From Deltaproteobacteria bacterium (lineage in GTDB: Bacteria > Desulfobacterota > Syntrophobacteria > Syntrophobacterales > Syntrophobacteraceae): a DNA stretch of 36,459 bases. A program made the position numbers and the translations under genes. The first letter of the stretch is position 1; each line of letters begins with the position of its first letter. The stretch lies in contig JAKAJS010000161.1 of the NCBI GenBank assembly GCA_021813685.1, positions 1 through 36,459 of the forward strand. The letters are read 5' to 3'. Below are positions 29,317 through 36,459 of the stretch, one piece after another. The notes beneath the pieces were generated by a model. It made no database searches, was not told the origin of the DNA, and saw nothing but the letters and a program-made list of their open reading frames with translations.

Positions 29317-32148
29317 ATGCCACCCTCGGCAACCTATCGCGTCCAGTTCAACCGGAATTTCAAATTCAGCGCCGCCCGTAATCTTGTGCCCTACCTCCAT
29401 GATCTGGGCATTACGGACTTGTACGCTTCCCCCATTTCCCACGCCCGCAGGGGCAGTCTTCACGGCTATTCGGTGACCAACCCGACCGAAATAAACCCGG
29501 AGCTGGGCTCTCGCGCCTCCCTCGACTCTCTTTCGCAAAGGCTCAAATCGCGCGACATGGGCCTCATCGTCGATGTGGTTCCCAACCACATGGCGCTAAG
29601 CCGCGACAACCCCTGGCTGATGGATGTGCTGGAAAGCGGGGCCGGCTCCCCGTACGCCATTTTTTTCGATATCGACTGGCACCCGCCAAGCAAGGTTTTG
29701 GAGGGAAAGATTCTCCTGCCCGTGTTGGGCAGATATTACGGAGAGGCCCTGGAGGCGGGGGAATTCCAACTGGTCCTGGATGAAAGCGGCGTTTCTGTCA
29801 GGTATTTCGATCATGCTTTTTCGCTCGACCCCAAATCCTACGGGGGCATTCTCGCGTTGCGCCTCGGAGAACTGGAAAAAGACCTGGGGGAAGCAGACCC
29901 GGCGGTATTGGGCCTAAAGGGGCTCGTTTCGCTTTGCGAGCACCTGCCGGCACGCTCCCACACCAGCCCCAAAAAGATACGCGAACGGCAAAGACTCAAG
30001 GAAATCATCAAGAAAAGCTTGTGGCTTTTGTACCAGGGGACCCCGGCGGTCAAAGAATTCCTCGACCAAAACCTTGCCGTCTACAATGGCAGAAAGGACG
30101 ATCCGGACAGCTTCGATCTTTTGGACAGGCTCCTCTCCGATCAGCCCTACCGCCTCGCCTTCTGGAAAGTCGCCCTCGAGATGATCAACTATCGCCGCTT
30201 TTTCAGCATCAACGACCTGATCGGTATCCGGATAGAAGACCCCAAAGTGTTCGAAGCCCTCAACCGCGGCCTTCAATTCGCCCTGACCCGGGAAGGCAAG
30301 GTCGCCGGGACACGGATCGACCACATAGACGGGCTCTACGACCCCGAGGAATATCTGCACCGTCTGCACCCGGGCGCTTCCTCCCATTATATGGTGGTCG
30401 AAAAGATTCTGGCCGAAGGCGAGAGCCTGCCTCCCAAATGGCCCGTATCGGGCACCACCGGGTACGATTTTCTCAACATGGTGAACGGCGTGTTCGTCGA
30501 TGAGGGCGGGTACCGCAAACTGCAGCAGATATACGCCTCTTTTACCGCAACGCACTCCGGTGCGCCCGACGTCATCTATGAGGGCAAAAAAAAGGTGATG
30601 AGCACCCTGTTTGGCGGGGAGGTGGAAAACCTCGGCTTCTACCTGGGCCTTCTTTCCTGTCATGACCGACTGGCCCGCGATCTTTCCCGGAAAGACATAG
30701 TAAAATCGCTCGTCGAGGTTACAGCCTGTTTACCGGTCTACCGGACCTACATCAGAAGCTATGAGGTGAGCGAGCGGGACAGGGAGCTGATCGAACAGGC
30801 CCTGGCCGAAGTCGAACGAAGAAACCCCTCCTTCAACCCGATGGCGCTCGCCTTCATGCGCCGTCTTTTGCTCCTGGATTTCCCGAGCTATCTCACCACA
30901 GAACAAAAAAACGAACGGCTGAACTTCGTCATGCGCTGGCAGCAGTTCAGCGGCCCCATAATGGCCAAGGGATGCGAGGACACCGCCCTCTACATCTACA
31001 ATCCGCTGATCTCGCTAAACGAGGTGGGCACGAGTCTTAAACCCGTCTCGGTCGAATCCTTCCACGAATTTAACAGGCAAAGGCAAAGGCTCTGGCCCCA
31101 TACCATGAACGCGACTTCCACTCACGATACGAAGCGGGGAGAGGACGTGCGTGCGCGCATCAATACGCTTTCCGAAATCGCCGAAGAATGGCAGGAGGTG
31201 CTCGATCGGTGGAAACGGCTAAACGCGGCGAAAAAGGTCTCCGTCGATGGCCTGCGGGTCCCGGACCCCAATGAGGAAATATTTCTCTACCAGACGCTGA
31301 TCGGCGCCTGGCCGCTTCAGAGCGAGGAAGTCCCGGCTTTCCGGCGCCGTCTCAAGTCTTACATGATAAAGGCTGCGCGGGAAGCCAAGGTGTACACCCG
31401 CTGGACCGCCCCCGACAGCGGTTATGAAAACGCTTTACTTGCCTTTTGCGACTCCATTCTCGATGAGACCGGCGCACAAAAATTCCTCGAAGATTTCCTG
31501 GAAACCCTTTCGCGCCTGGCAGGCCTCGGGGCGTTGAATTCGATTTCCCAGCTTCTTTTGAAGATCGGCTCTCCCGGGGCGCCCGACTTCTACCAGGGGA
31601 CCGAACTGTGGGAGTTAAACCTGGTTGACCCCGACAATCGCCGCCAGGTGGAATTCCGCAAGCGCGTGCGGATTTTGAAAGAGATAAAAAGGCGGGAGTC
31701 CAAAACCCCGGACACCCTCATCGCCGAACTTCTCGCCAACTGGGAGGACGGCCGGATAAAACTCTACGTGACCTATAAGGCCCTTAGCTTTCGCAGAAAC
31801 CACCGGGACCTTTTCCTCGAAGGCGACTATATCCCCCTCGCCTGCTCGGGGTCCAAAGAAAACAAGGTGGTAGCATTCCTGAGAAAAAGGGAAGACCGGT
31901 GGGCATTGGTCGCGGTCCCCAGGCTTGCCGCAAAACTTGCCGCACCTGGAGCGCCGCTTGGCGAACTGGCTTGGGAGGATACCTCCCTGACAGTTCCCCC
32001 GGAAGCTCCCGCTTCCTGGACCAACGTTTTTACCGGCCTCCGGGTGGAAGCGGTCTCGGGCTCCGAGCGTGGGAGGCTCCCTTTAAGGCGGGTGTTCGCG
32101 GGTTTTCCCGTAGCGTTGCTGGAGGGAGGCGAGCCAGCGATCCGATGA
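29317..32148 (+). CDS. treY: malto-oligosyltrehalose synthase
   Basis: 943 residues from the ATG at 29317 (GGAG 6 bases upstream); the frame is open back to 29215 but runs through the simple repeat and is rejected. GH13 family: TYRVQFNRNFKFSAA, DLYASPI, VDVVPNHMA, catalytic Asp in TRIDHIDGLYDP, acid/base Glu in MVVEKILAEGE, WPVSGTTGYDF and STHDTKRGEDVRARI. It turns the reducing end of maltodextrins into an alpha,alpha-1,1 linkage. TreZ, the hydrolase that normally frees trehalose from the product, is not in the window. The motifs look intact and the length fits TreY. Confidence 0.95.
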   Translation: MPPSATYRVQFNRNFKFSAARNLVPYLHDLGITDLYASPISHARRGSLHGYSVTNPTEINPELGSRASLDSLSQRLKSRDMGLIVDVVPNHMALSRDNPWLMDVLESGAGSPYAIFFDIDWHPPSKVLEGKILLPVLGRYYGEALEAGEFQLVLDESGVSVRYFDHAFSLDPKSYGGILALRLGELEKDLGEADPAVLGLKGLVSLCEHLPARSHTSPKKIRERQRLKEIIKKSLWLLYQGTPAVKEFLDQNLAVYNGRKDDPDSFDLLDRLLSDQPYRLAFWKVALEMINYRRFFSINDLIGIRIEDPKVFEALNRGLQFALTREGKVAGTRIDHIDGLYDPEEYLHRLHPGASSHYMVVEKILAEGESLPPKWPVSGTTGYDFLNMVNGVFVDEGGYRKLQQIYASFTATHSGAPDVIYEGKKKVMSTLFGGEVENLGFYLGLLSCHDRLARDLSRKDIVKSLVEVTACLPVYRTYIRSYEVSERDRELIEQALAEVERRNPSFNPMALAFMRRLLLLDFPSYLTTEQKNERLNFVMRWQQFSGPIMAKGCEDTALYIYNPLISLNEVGTSLKPVSVESFHEFNRQRQRLWPHTMNATSTHDTKRGEDVRARINTLSEIAEEWQEVLDRWKRLNAAKKVSVDGLRVPDPNEEIFLYQTLIGAWPLQSEEVPAFRRRLKSYMIKAAREAKVYTRWTAPDSGYENALLAFCDSILDETGAQKFLEDFLETLSRLAGLGALNSISQLLLKIGSPGAPDFYQGTELWELNLVDPDNRRQVEFRKRVRILKEIKRRESKTPDTLIAELLANWEDGRIKLYVTYKALSFRRNHRDLFLEGDYIPLACSGSKENKVVAFLRKREDRWALVAVPRLAAKLAAPGAPLGELAWEDTSLTVPPEAPASWTNVFTGLRVEAVSGSERGRLPLRRVFAGFPVALLEGGEPAIR

Positions 32149-32350
32149 GGTCCTGGCTTGGTTCACATTTCATAAGACCTATTTTTTCGGCCTTCCGCTC
32201 TCAGGCACCCCGCTCTTCGGTGTACGCCGATTTCCGAGCGTCTCCCTTTTCATTTTTCATTCCCGTAATTACAGTAGATGTAGTGAAAATCCATTGAGTA
32301 AGGCTACTTAAGTCGCCGGCAAGGCGCCTTCAAAATCTTGGGCCCTGAAA
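32149..32350. other. intergenic gap after treY
   Basis: No gene recognised. Contains a loose palindrome AAGTCGCC-GGCAA-GGCGCCTT (32309-32330; one mismatch), which could end the treY transcript although no T-run follows. Confidence 0.35.
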
Positions 32351-32354
32351 CCAG

Positions 32355-32389
32355 TATAATTCGAAAAAGAGTGCTGAATCACAAGCACT
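32355..32389 (+). promoter_or_regulatory. -10 element and leader hairpin of the CsbD gene
   Basis: TATAAT at 32355-32360 is a perfect -10 hexamer, but no good -35 hexamer lies at the standard distance. AGTGCT-gaatcaca-AGCACT (32370-32389) forms a 6-bp hairpin in the leader, ahead of AGGACAGG and the ATG. An alternative sigma factor or activator could supply the missing -35 contact. Confidence 0.5.
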
Positions 32390-32403
32390 GAAAGGACAGG
32401 AAG

Positions 32404-32604
32404 ATGAACTGGGATGTCATTAAGGGAAATTGGAAACAAGCCAAGGGTAAGATCAAGCAACAGTGGGGAAAACTCACCGACGACGATCTGGAAGTAATCG
32501 CCGGGAAGCGGGATGAGTTGATCGGAAAACTCCAGGAACGCTACGGCATAACCAAGGATGAAGCTGCAAAGCAGGTAGATGCTTTCTACGATAAAGCAGC
32601 GTAA
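32404..32604 (+). CDS. CsbD family stress protein (YjbJ-like)
   Basis: 66 residues of typical CsbD/YjbJ form: MNWDVIKGNWKQAKGKIKQQWGKLTDDDLEVI, then GKRDELIGKLQERYGITKDEAAKQVDAF (quoted in parts: GNWKQAKGKIKQ and AGKRDELIGKLQ). The family is small, helical, soluble and abundant under general stress; its molecular function is unknown. It is a single-gene unit with its own promoter-like leader and a strong hairpin after the stop. Confidence 0.93.
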   Translation: MNWDVIKGNWKQAKGKIKQQWGKLTDDDLEVIAGKRDELIGKLQERYGITKDEAAKQVDAFYDKAA

Positions 32605-32618
32605 CAAAGGTCGGCAAG

Positions 32619-32658
32619 CAGTGAACGGTGAACGATTTTTTCTCGTTACCGTTCACTG
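32619..32658 (+). terminator. long inverted repeat after the CsbD gene
   Basis: CAGTGAACGGT (32619-32629) and ACCGTTCACTG (32648-32658) pair perfectly over 11 bp; inner AACGA/TCGTT extends the pairing after one mismatch. The loop carries TTTTTT. It likely ends the CsbD transcript and may also protect its 3' end. Confidence 0.6.
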
Positions 32659-32837
32659 TTCCTCATTGTGATCCGGTCGCCGGTATGATAGCCCCCTTCA
32701 TGAGCCCCTTCGGGGAACATGTTGGGGATGAGCCCTTCGCGGACATGGCGGGCGAAGCCGCGCAGAATATTGCCCGCTTCCACCTGGCGTCCGGTGGCAA
32801 GAGCCAGCCCTTCCAGGGCGATCATCGTATCGCGCCC
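32646..32837 (-). pseudogene. relic of glycogen-debranching enzyme (amylo-alpha-1,6-glucosidase)
   Basis: A minus-strand frame of about 63 codons. [33 protein letters not shown] and [15 protein letters not shown] read as the debranching-enzyme glucosidase domain, whose usual signature is [17 protein letters not shown]...FARxVRxGLIPNxFP...YNTADA. Nothing of the gene remains beyond this block at either end; real enzymes exceed 600 residues. The YihY gene overlaps it in another frame. A leftover of a glycogen/trehalose gene group, in keeping with treY and the TreT-like gene next door. Confidence 0.8.
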
Positions 32838-33679
32838 CCCCTGCCTTTGCCCTCGGGATGAGAGCGTTCATACAAAACATTTACTTCCCCGCCCAAAAGA
32901 AGCACCATGCCGGAGATATAGAGCCACAACTGCAGGATAATGACCGCCCCGATGCTCCCGTAGGTAAGGCTGTAATTGCTGAAGTGAGTCACATAATATT
33001 GAAAACCCAAAGATGCCAGAGCCAGAAGGACCACTCCAAAAACGCTCCCGGGACTTATGAACCGGAACTTTTGTTCCACATCCGGACCGAAATAATAGAC
33101 CATTGCAAACGCCAGCAGCAAACAGACAACTACGATGATCCAGCGCACCGTGGCGAACAGGATGAGCAGGGGCTTGCTGTTGCCCAGAAGCCCTATGAGC
33201 CGGTCCTGGATCACCCCGCCAAAGATGATCAGGCTGAACCCTCCTATCACCAGAATTAAGAACAGCACCATCAGGAGCAGGGCCGTGCCCCTAAATTTCC
33301 AGTACGGACGACTGTCTTGGACCTCATAGGTAATGTCCAGTTGTTGCATGATGGCGGAAAGTCCGCTGGAAGCAGACCAGAGCACGAACACGATTCCGAA
33401 GGAAAGAAGCCCCCCACGCCTCCGGGAAACGACGCTGTTGACTATCCCGGTGAACAGGTCGGCGGACTGTTTGGGTAAGGCCTGCGCGAGAAGGTCCATG
33501 ATTGCCTGCTCCAGGTGGGGGATCGGCAGATAGGGCAATATACTTAGAAGGACAATGGCCGCCGGGAAGATCGAAAGAAAGAGATAATAGGCCAGGGCCG
33601 CAGCCCCGTTGAAAACATTGTGATTGGAGATCCCATTGTACAAGTCTATGGCGAATTGTTTTATGGAAGCTGTGCGCAT
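32822..33679 (-). CDS. YihY/BrkB family inner-membrane protein
   Basis: 285 residues from the ATG at 33679, preceded by GGGGAG. Six predicted transmembrane helices, with the family motifs [50 protein letters not shown] (quoted as [10 protein letters not shown]), [19 protein letters not shown] and SYGxIG-type [22 protein letters not shown] near the end. The function is unsettled; it was once called ribonuclease BN. The C-terminal tail ([16 protein letters not shown]) runs into the debranching-enzyme relic, so it may have been altered by that join. Confidence 0.92.
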   Translation of the reverse strand: MRTASIKQFAIDLYNGISNHNVFNGAAALAYYLFLSIFPAAIVLLSILPYLPIPHLEQAIMDLLAQALPKQSADLFTGIVNSVVSRRRGGLLSFGIVFVLWSASSGLSAIMQQLDITYEVQDSRPYWKFRGTALLLMVLFLILVIGGFSLIIFGGVIQDRLIGLLGNSKPLLILFATVRWIIVVVCLLLAFAMVYYFGPDVEQKFRFISPGSVFGVVLLALASLGFQYYVTHFSNYSLTYGSIGAVIILQLWLYISGMVLLLGGEVNVLYERSHPEGKGRGGAIR

Positions 33680-33733
33680 GGTTTCTCCCCTTGCGGCGGC
33701 GTGTCGCTGCTGACGGATTGCCTTGCCCAAACG

Positions 33734-33756
33734 GCCCGCCGGTTTTGCCGGCGGGC
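33734..33756. repeat. 9-bp perfect palindrome upstream of yihY
   Basis: GCCCGCCGG-TTTTG-CCGGCGGGC, a perfect 9-bp stem in the 286-base gap between the divergent YihY and DUF1469 genes. It could be a leader hairpin of the YihY transcript or a dispersed palindrome. The rest of the gap has no gene. Confidence 0.5.
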
Positions 33757-33965
33757 TGCCATGACGATTCGGGATCGGCGGGGGCGGTCTGTGTTCCGTG
33801 GGGTTGGTCGGTTTGTTTGACGCTTTCCGCCCCCGTCCTTACAGTAAGAATAGAATATCATCACGCTCTTACATAGTGTCCATTGTCGGAAAACGGATGC
33901 GGCACTGAAAGTTTCCAGGCTGGAAAGAGCGCTTTCCGGACTGCGGACTGAAAGAGGAATTCATA

Positions 33966-34385
33966 ATGAACAACACCGAGCGAGAAAGAACCAGTAACCG
34001 GGATGTGAGTGACATGTCTCTGATCGGAGGCATCACCGGGGATCTCGTGCGAAACGCCATTACTCTTGTTCGAAACGAAATTCGAATGGCCGGGGCGGAG
34101 ATTTCGAGTCAAATCTCGAGTGCGGGGAAAAACTCGACGCTGGTCACCAGTGGTGCATTTCTTGCCTATGCCGGGCTTCTCTACCTGCTTTTCGCCGCGA
34201 CGGCCGGGCTGGCGATACTCATCCCGGTTCCCCTGGCCGCCCTGGTTGTCGGAGGAGCGACTTTCCTCCTTGGCGGATTGATCTTGTTCCTGGGGAAAAA
34301 ACGCCTGCGTGCGGATGTCATTCCCCATGAGACAATAGACACTGTAAAGGAAGATGCCGAATGGATGCGCAATCGGTTGACATAG
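33966..34385 (+). CDS. DUF1469 (holin superfamily III-like) membrane protein
   Basis: 139 residues from the ATG at 33966: a polar N-terminus (SLIGGITGDLVRNAITLVRNEIRMAGAEI, quoted in key part GGITGDLVRNA), then two transmembrane helices (about 62-84 and 86-106) and a charged tail. This is the DUF1469/Phage_holin_3_6 pattern with a LVRNEIRMAGAE amphipathic helix. Despite the holin name, chromosomal members are usually stress or envelope proteins next to CsbD/YihY/DUF3618-type genes, as here. AGAGGAA precedes the start. The next gene starts inside its end. Confidence 0.85.
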   Translation: MNNTERERTSNRDVSDMSLIGGITGDLVRNAITLVRNEIRMAGAEISSQISSAGKNSTLVTSGAFLAYAGLLYLLFAATAGLAILIPVPLAALVVGGATFLLGGLILFLGKKRLRADVIPHETIDTVKEDAEWMRNRLT

Positions 34386-34768
34386 GGCCAAAAAGAAGGG
34401 CCCGCATGGATCAGATGAGGTTTAACGGGGAGATTCAACAGTTGCGGTCGGATATGCTGGAAGTGGAGGATAGAATCGTGGAAGACCTCGATAGGCTCAA
34501 GGAACTGCTCACGCCCTCCCGGGTTGCAAATTACCTGTTTTTGACCTTCGGCCAGGAACTGCTGGAGCAAATCAAGGCAGCCGACTGGGGCAAACTCGAA
34601 GAGGTGAGCGACAAGGCGAAACAAAGTATCAGCAATCACAAGGTTCTCTCAGCTCTTTTGGGCATAGGCGCGAGCGGACTGCTCATTTATGCTCTTAGGC
34701 AGTCCGGGAAAAATGACCGCCCGCAGTACTCCCCGAAAAAATTTGAGGTAAACGGAAGCATACAGTAA
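34361..34768 (+). CDS. DUF3618-like helical protein with one membrane helix
   Basis: 135 residues if the ATG at 34361 is used (AGGAAG upstream, 25-base overlap with the DUF1469 gene); an ATG at 34406 also fits. A helical first half (EIQQLRSDMLEVEDRIVEDLDRLKELLTP, quoted in key part RSDMLEVEDRI) is followed by one hydrophobic segment (about 98-114, LLGIGASGLLIYAL) and a short basic tail. The arrangement is that of DUF3618-like proteins, which follow DUF1469 genes. A role in envelope structure is inferred; function unknown. Confidence 0.7.
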   Translation: MDAQSVDIGPKRRARMDQMRFNGEIQQLRSDMLEVEDRIVEDLDRLKELLTPSRVANYLFLTFGQELLEQIKAADWGKLEEVSDKAKQSISNHKVLSALLGIGASGLLIYALRQSGKNDRPQYSPKKFEVNGSIQ

Positions 34769-34796
34769 GAATGGGGGAAGCGGTGAATGGGTGAGT

Positions 34797-34849
34797 GGGG
34801 GAATTGGTGGATGGGAAAAACAAGGCTTTTTCGATTCACCCATTCCCCC
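34797..34849. terminator. imperfect long inverted repeat between convergent genes
   Basis: GGGGGAATTGGTGGAT (34797-34812) pairs with ATTCACCCATTCCCCC (34834-34849) with two mismatches around an A/T-rich loop. It stands after the DUF3618-like gene and before the convergent membrane protein gene, where a bidirectional terminator is expected. Confidence 0.5.
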
Positions 34850-34968
34850 GCCCCCACCCCGCAAAATCTCTGAAGTTGAGCCTGCTGGAACCAGGGCGGA
34901 AAATCTGTAGTGGACTCGAAGCGCCGGCGGCCCGCCATGGCGAACCCGACCGCGGCGCTGGCCGCAGC

Positions 34969-35340
34969 TCATTTCTTTTTTGTCACGATAATCGATGAAA
35001 TCCAGAAGAAAATAAAACCCAGCTCGACCAGTCCGTCCAGCAGGTAAATGGGGGAAATTGTCCCGTTTATCGAAAAATAGATATCGACGACTGCAAGAGA
35101 GGCGGCCGTGCCCATGCCGAGAAGAGCAAATTCGGCACCGCTGTTGTTTCGGATGCCGGAGATGCTCAGGACCGCACCCGTTACCGCCAGCAGGAGCCCG
35201 ACGGTGATCACCAGCCACAAATCGGTTTTGGGGCCCGTGAGGAGGACAAAGGAGTGCATGTTTACCAGGGGCCAGATTCCCGTAGTTAACAGGTACAGAC
35301 CCTGGAGTAACGACAATTTACCCAGACGAGTGGCAGGCAT
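34969..35340 (-). CDS. small four-helix membrane protein, function unknown
   Basis: 123 residues from the ATG at 35340, preceded by GGGGAGAG; in-frame sequence before it is non-coding in character. Four predicted transmembrane helices: about 9-26, 40-60, 68-88 and 94-116 (SPIYLLDGLVELGFIFFWIS), ending in a basic VTKKK tail. I do not recognise a named family. It is followed by the long inverted repeat and preceded 26 bases upstream by another small minus-strand gene. Confidence 0.7.
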   Translation of the reverse strand: MPATRLGKLSLLQGLYLLTTGIWPLVNMHSFVLLTGPKTDLWLVITVGLLLAVTGAVLSISGIRNNSGAEFALLGMGTAASLAVVDIYFSINGTISPIYLLDGLVELGFIFFWISSIIVTKKK

Positions 35341-35366
35341 CGATTCACTCTCCCCGGCTTGCGGTT

Positions 35367-35552
35367 TCAGGCCCTTGCCCTTTTCCAGACCAGACTGCTC
35401 GGAAGCGAGACGGAAAAGGCCGCCCAGAGCCATCCCTTGTGCTCGGAAATCCAGAGTTCGGGGGAACGGGACAGGGCTTCGTTTCCAAATTCCTCCCGGG
35501 CGGTATAATCACCCTCCGCGGGTTTAAAGAGGTTATCCGGGTGTTTTTCCAT
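35367..35552 (-). CDS. hypothetical short protein with a hydrophobic C-terminal segment
   Basis: 61 residues: MEKHPDNLFKPAEGDYTAREE, a linker, then GWLWAAFSVSLPSSLVWKRARA. The last third could be one short membrane helix. A GGGAG ribosome site precedes the ATG, and the gene ends 26 bases before the four-helix protein starts, so the two may form an operon. No family recognised. A frame change near the end cannot be excluded because the hydrophobic part is short. Confidence 0.45.
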   Translation of the reverse strand: MEKHPDNLFKPAEGDYTAREEFGNEALSRSPELWISEHKGWLWAAFSVSLPSSLVWKRARA

Positions 35553-35851
35553 GATCGACTCCCTTGAACCTTTTCAGGGAATAGTCATCTTGCCGTTTGG
35601 TTTCAAAACGACCCTGGTGCAGCCCTCTTCCTTTCTGATTTCCATAATTTAATCATCGAGTCCCGTCAGTTAGCTCAAAAGAGCGGCCGCCCTCGCCCGG
35701 AGAAAAGCTTCGGTACCTGGAAATATCCAGGAAGAACTCGTGGTCTGGAGGCGCGCCAGTGCATATTTTTGCTGGATGCGGCCTTTCAAATCCGGGGGGC
35801 GCGGGGGAAACATTCCCCCGCTCTTTTGGGCTTTTCACGAAAAGGAGTCTC
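35553..35851. other. gap with terminator-like hairpin repeat before the MMPL gene
   Basis: No gene recognised. At 35801-35821 GCGGGGGAA-aca-TTCCCCCGC is a perfect 9-bp stem followed by TCTTTT, the same form as the hairpins at 1126 and 15630. It stands 30 bases before the start codon of the MMPL gene, the position also seen for the copy before the gene at 15679. Confidence 0.6.
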
Positions 35852-36459
35852 ATGCTGGAAACCTGGGGACGGCTGGTGTATCGCTTTCGCTGGTGGATAG
35901 TCGCTTTTTCGCTTCTCTCCCTGGGCCCCGCCGTCTGGATGACATACCGGGGAGGCCGCCTGGAATCGGTGATCCTGCCGGCCAACACTAAAGCGGGGAA
36001 AGCGCTCAAAGTGATTCAAAGGGAGTTGCCCCCTGTCCTTCCATCCTTCGATCTGATCTTTCGAAGCCCGACGCTTCGCGCCACCGATCCCGCGTTCGAG
36101 GCCGAAGTTAAGCGAGCCTTGAACCCTCTTTTGCACGATCCTCAGGTAGCGAGGGTCCTCACAATCTACAACGGGGGGGAGGATCGAGCAGAGTCGATTT
36201 CGCGCGATGGACATGCAACGACTGCTAAAGTCGAGATCAAGGATGACGGAAGGGACCAGACCACGCTGACCATGAAAATCTATCCCGGGCTGCGGGCCAG
36301 AGTGCATTCCACGACTCTTGAGGTTACCGCCTATGGTCTGCTGCCTCGAAACTACGAACTGACGACTCTGGCCGAGGCCGATGCAAAGAGCGGCGAGATG
36401 CGAGTGCTCCCCCTGGTGGGATTGCTCCTGATTTTTGTCTTCGGGTCTTTGACGGCCGC
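35852..36459 (+). CDS. MMPL/RND family transporter, N-terminal part (cut by window end)
   Basis: The first 202 residues of an open frame that continues past the window. ATG at 35852 with AAAGGAG 7 bases upstream. TM1 (about 15-32, WWIVAFSLLSLGPAVWM) is followed by a periplasmic porter domain (about 35-185) with LPANTKAGKALKVIQREL, FEAEVKRALNPLLHDPQV and VTAYGLLPRNYELTTLAEAD, then TM2 at VLPLVGLLLIFVFGSLTA. This is the pattern of MMPL-type exporters, which move lipids or other hydrophobic compounds to the outer envelope. The remaining helices and the second porter domain lie outside. Confidence 0.85.
   Translation, partial: MLETWGRLVYRFRWWIVAFSLLSLGPAVWMTYRGGRLESVILPANTKAGKALKVIQRELPPVLPSFDLIFRSPTLRATDPAFEAEVKRALNPLLHDPQVARVLTIYNGGEDRAESISRDGHATTAKVEIKDDGRDQTTLTMKIYPGLRARVHSTTLEVTAYGLLPRNYELTTLAEADAKSGEMRVLPLVGLLLIFVFGSLTA

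Noticed and set aside
33966-34385. Prophage holin
   Set aside because: The family name suggests phage, but no phage genes are nearby and chromosomal DUF1469 proteins commonly sit with CsbD/YihY-type stress genes.

Overview
The window looks like a stretch of a GC-rich, anaerobic deltaproteobacterial chromosome (Desulfobacterota, Syntrophobacter-like). This is inferred from gene content, not from a database search: two histidine-kinase/sigma-54-activator pairs, a DUF6485 cysteine-rich protein, a TauE/SafE-TIGR02186 pair, DUF5752, DUF6431 transposon pieces and many short GC-rich palindromic repeats.

Left edge (1-1170): gene-poor, with a truncated DUF1016 (YhcG) nuclease gene, a possible insertion-sequence end and a recombinase-type helix-turn-helix relic. 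Next, on the minus strand (1171-5449), come DUF6485, a sigma-54 response regulator, a QseG-like exported protein and a sensor kinase in the glrK-yfhG-glrR order of enterobacteria, then a Uma2-family nuclease. Further minus-strand genes (5485-10114) encode a tandem universal stress protein, the DinG/XPD-type iron-sulfur helicase and serA.

Centre (10143-20845): this is the most interesting region. A second kinase and sigma-54 activator (minus strand) stand back to back with a plus-strand gene string. A sequence-perfect -24/-12 (sigma-54) promoter lies 30 bp before the first gene of that string: a Usp-like protein, a TauE/SafE permease, a TIGR02186 exported membrane-anchored protein, an 875-residue PEP-synthase-like protein without the PEP/pyruvate barrel, a receiver-only response regulator and an ABC-2 exporter pair. 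A large nested palindromic repeat sits between TIGR02186 and the phosphotransferase gene. A coiled-coil-like small protein with its own near-consensus -24/-12 box follows. I read this as one sigma-54-controlled module and the best candidate here for an undescribed system.

Right-centre (20911-25532): an FMN-binding protein plus NAD(P)-binding protein pair, an SRPBCC protein, a Phd/ParE-type toxin-antitoxin pair with a clear promoter/operator, then a decayed transposon. The transposon is recognised by four copies of a 13-bp end repeat (two direct on the left, two inverted on the right) enclosing a DUF6431 zinc ribbon, the C-terminal half of an ExeA/TniB-like ATPase and a RepB-type primase-domain protein; no DDE transposase remains.

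Right part (25713-36459): a DUF945 protein; a carbohydrate group DUF5752 - TreT-like glycosyltransferase - TreY without TreZ, with an antisense relic of a glycogen-debranching enzyme downstream; an envelope/stress group (CsbD, YihY/BrkB, DUF1469 holin-like protein, a DUF3618-like protein, small membrane proteins); and the start of an MMPL/RND transporter cut by the window end. Heptamer-based simple repeats occur at three places, one of them inside the coding tail of the second kinase.
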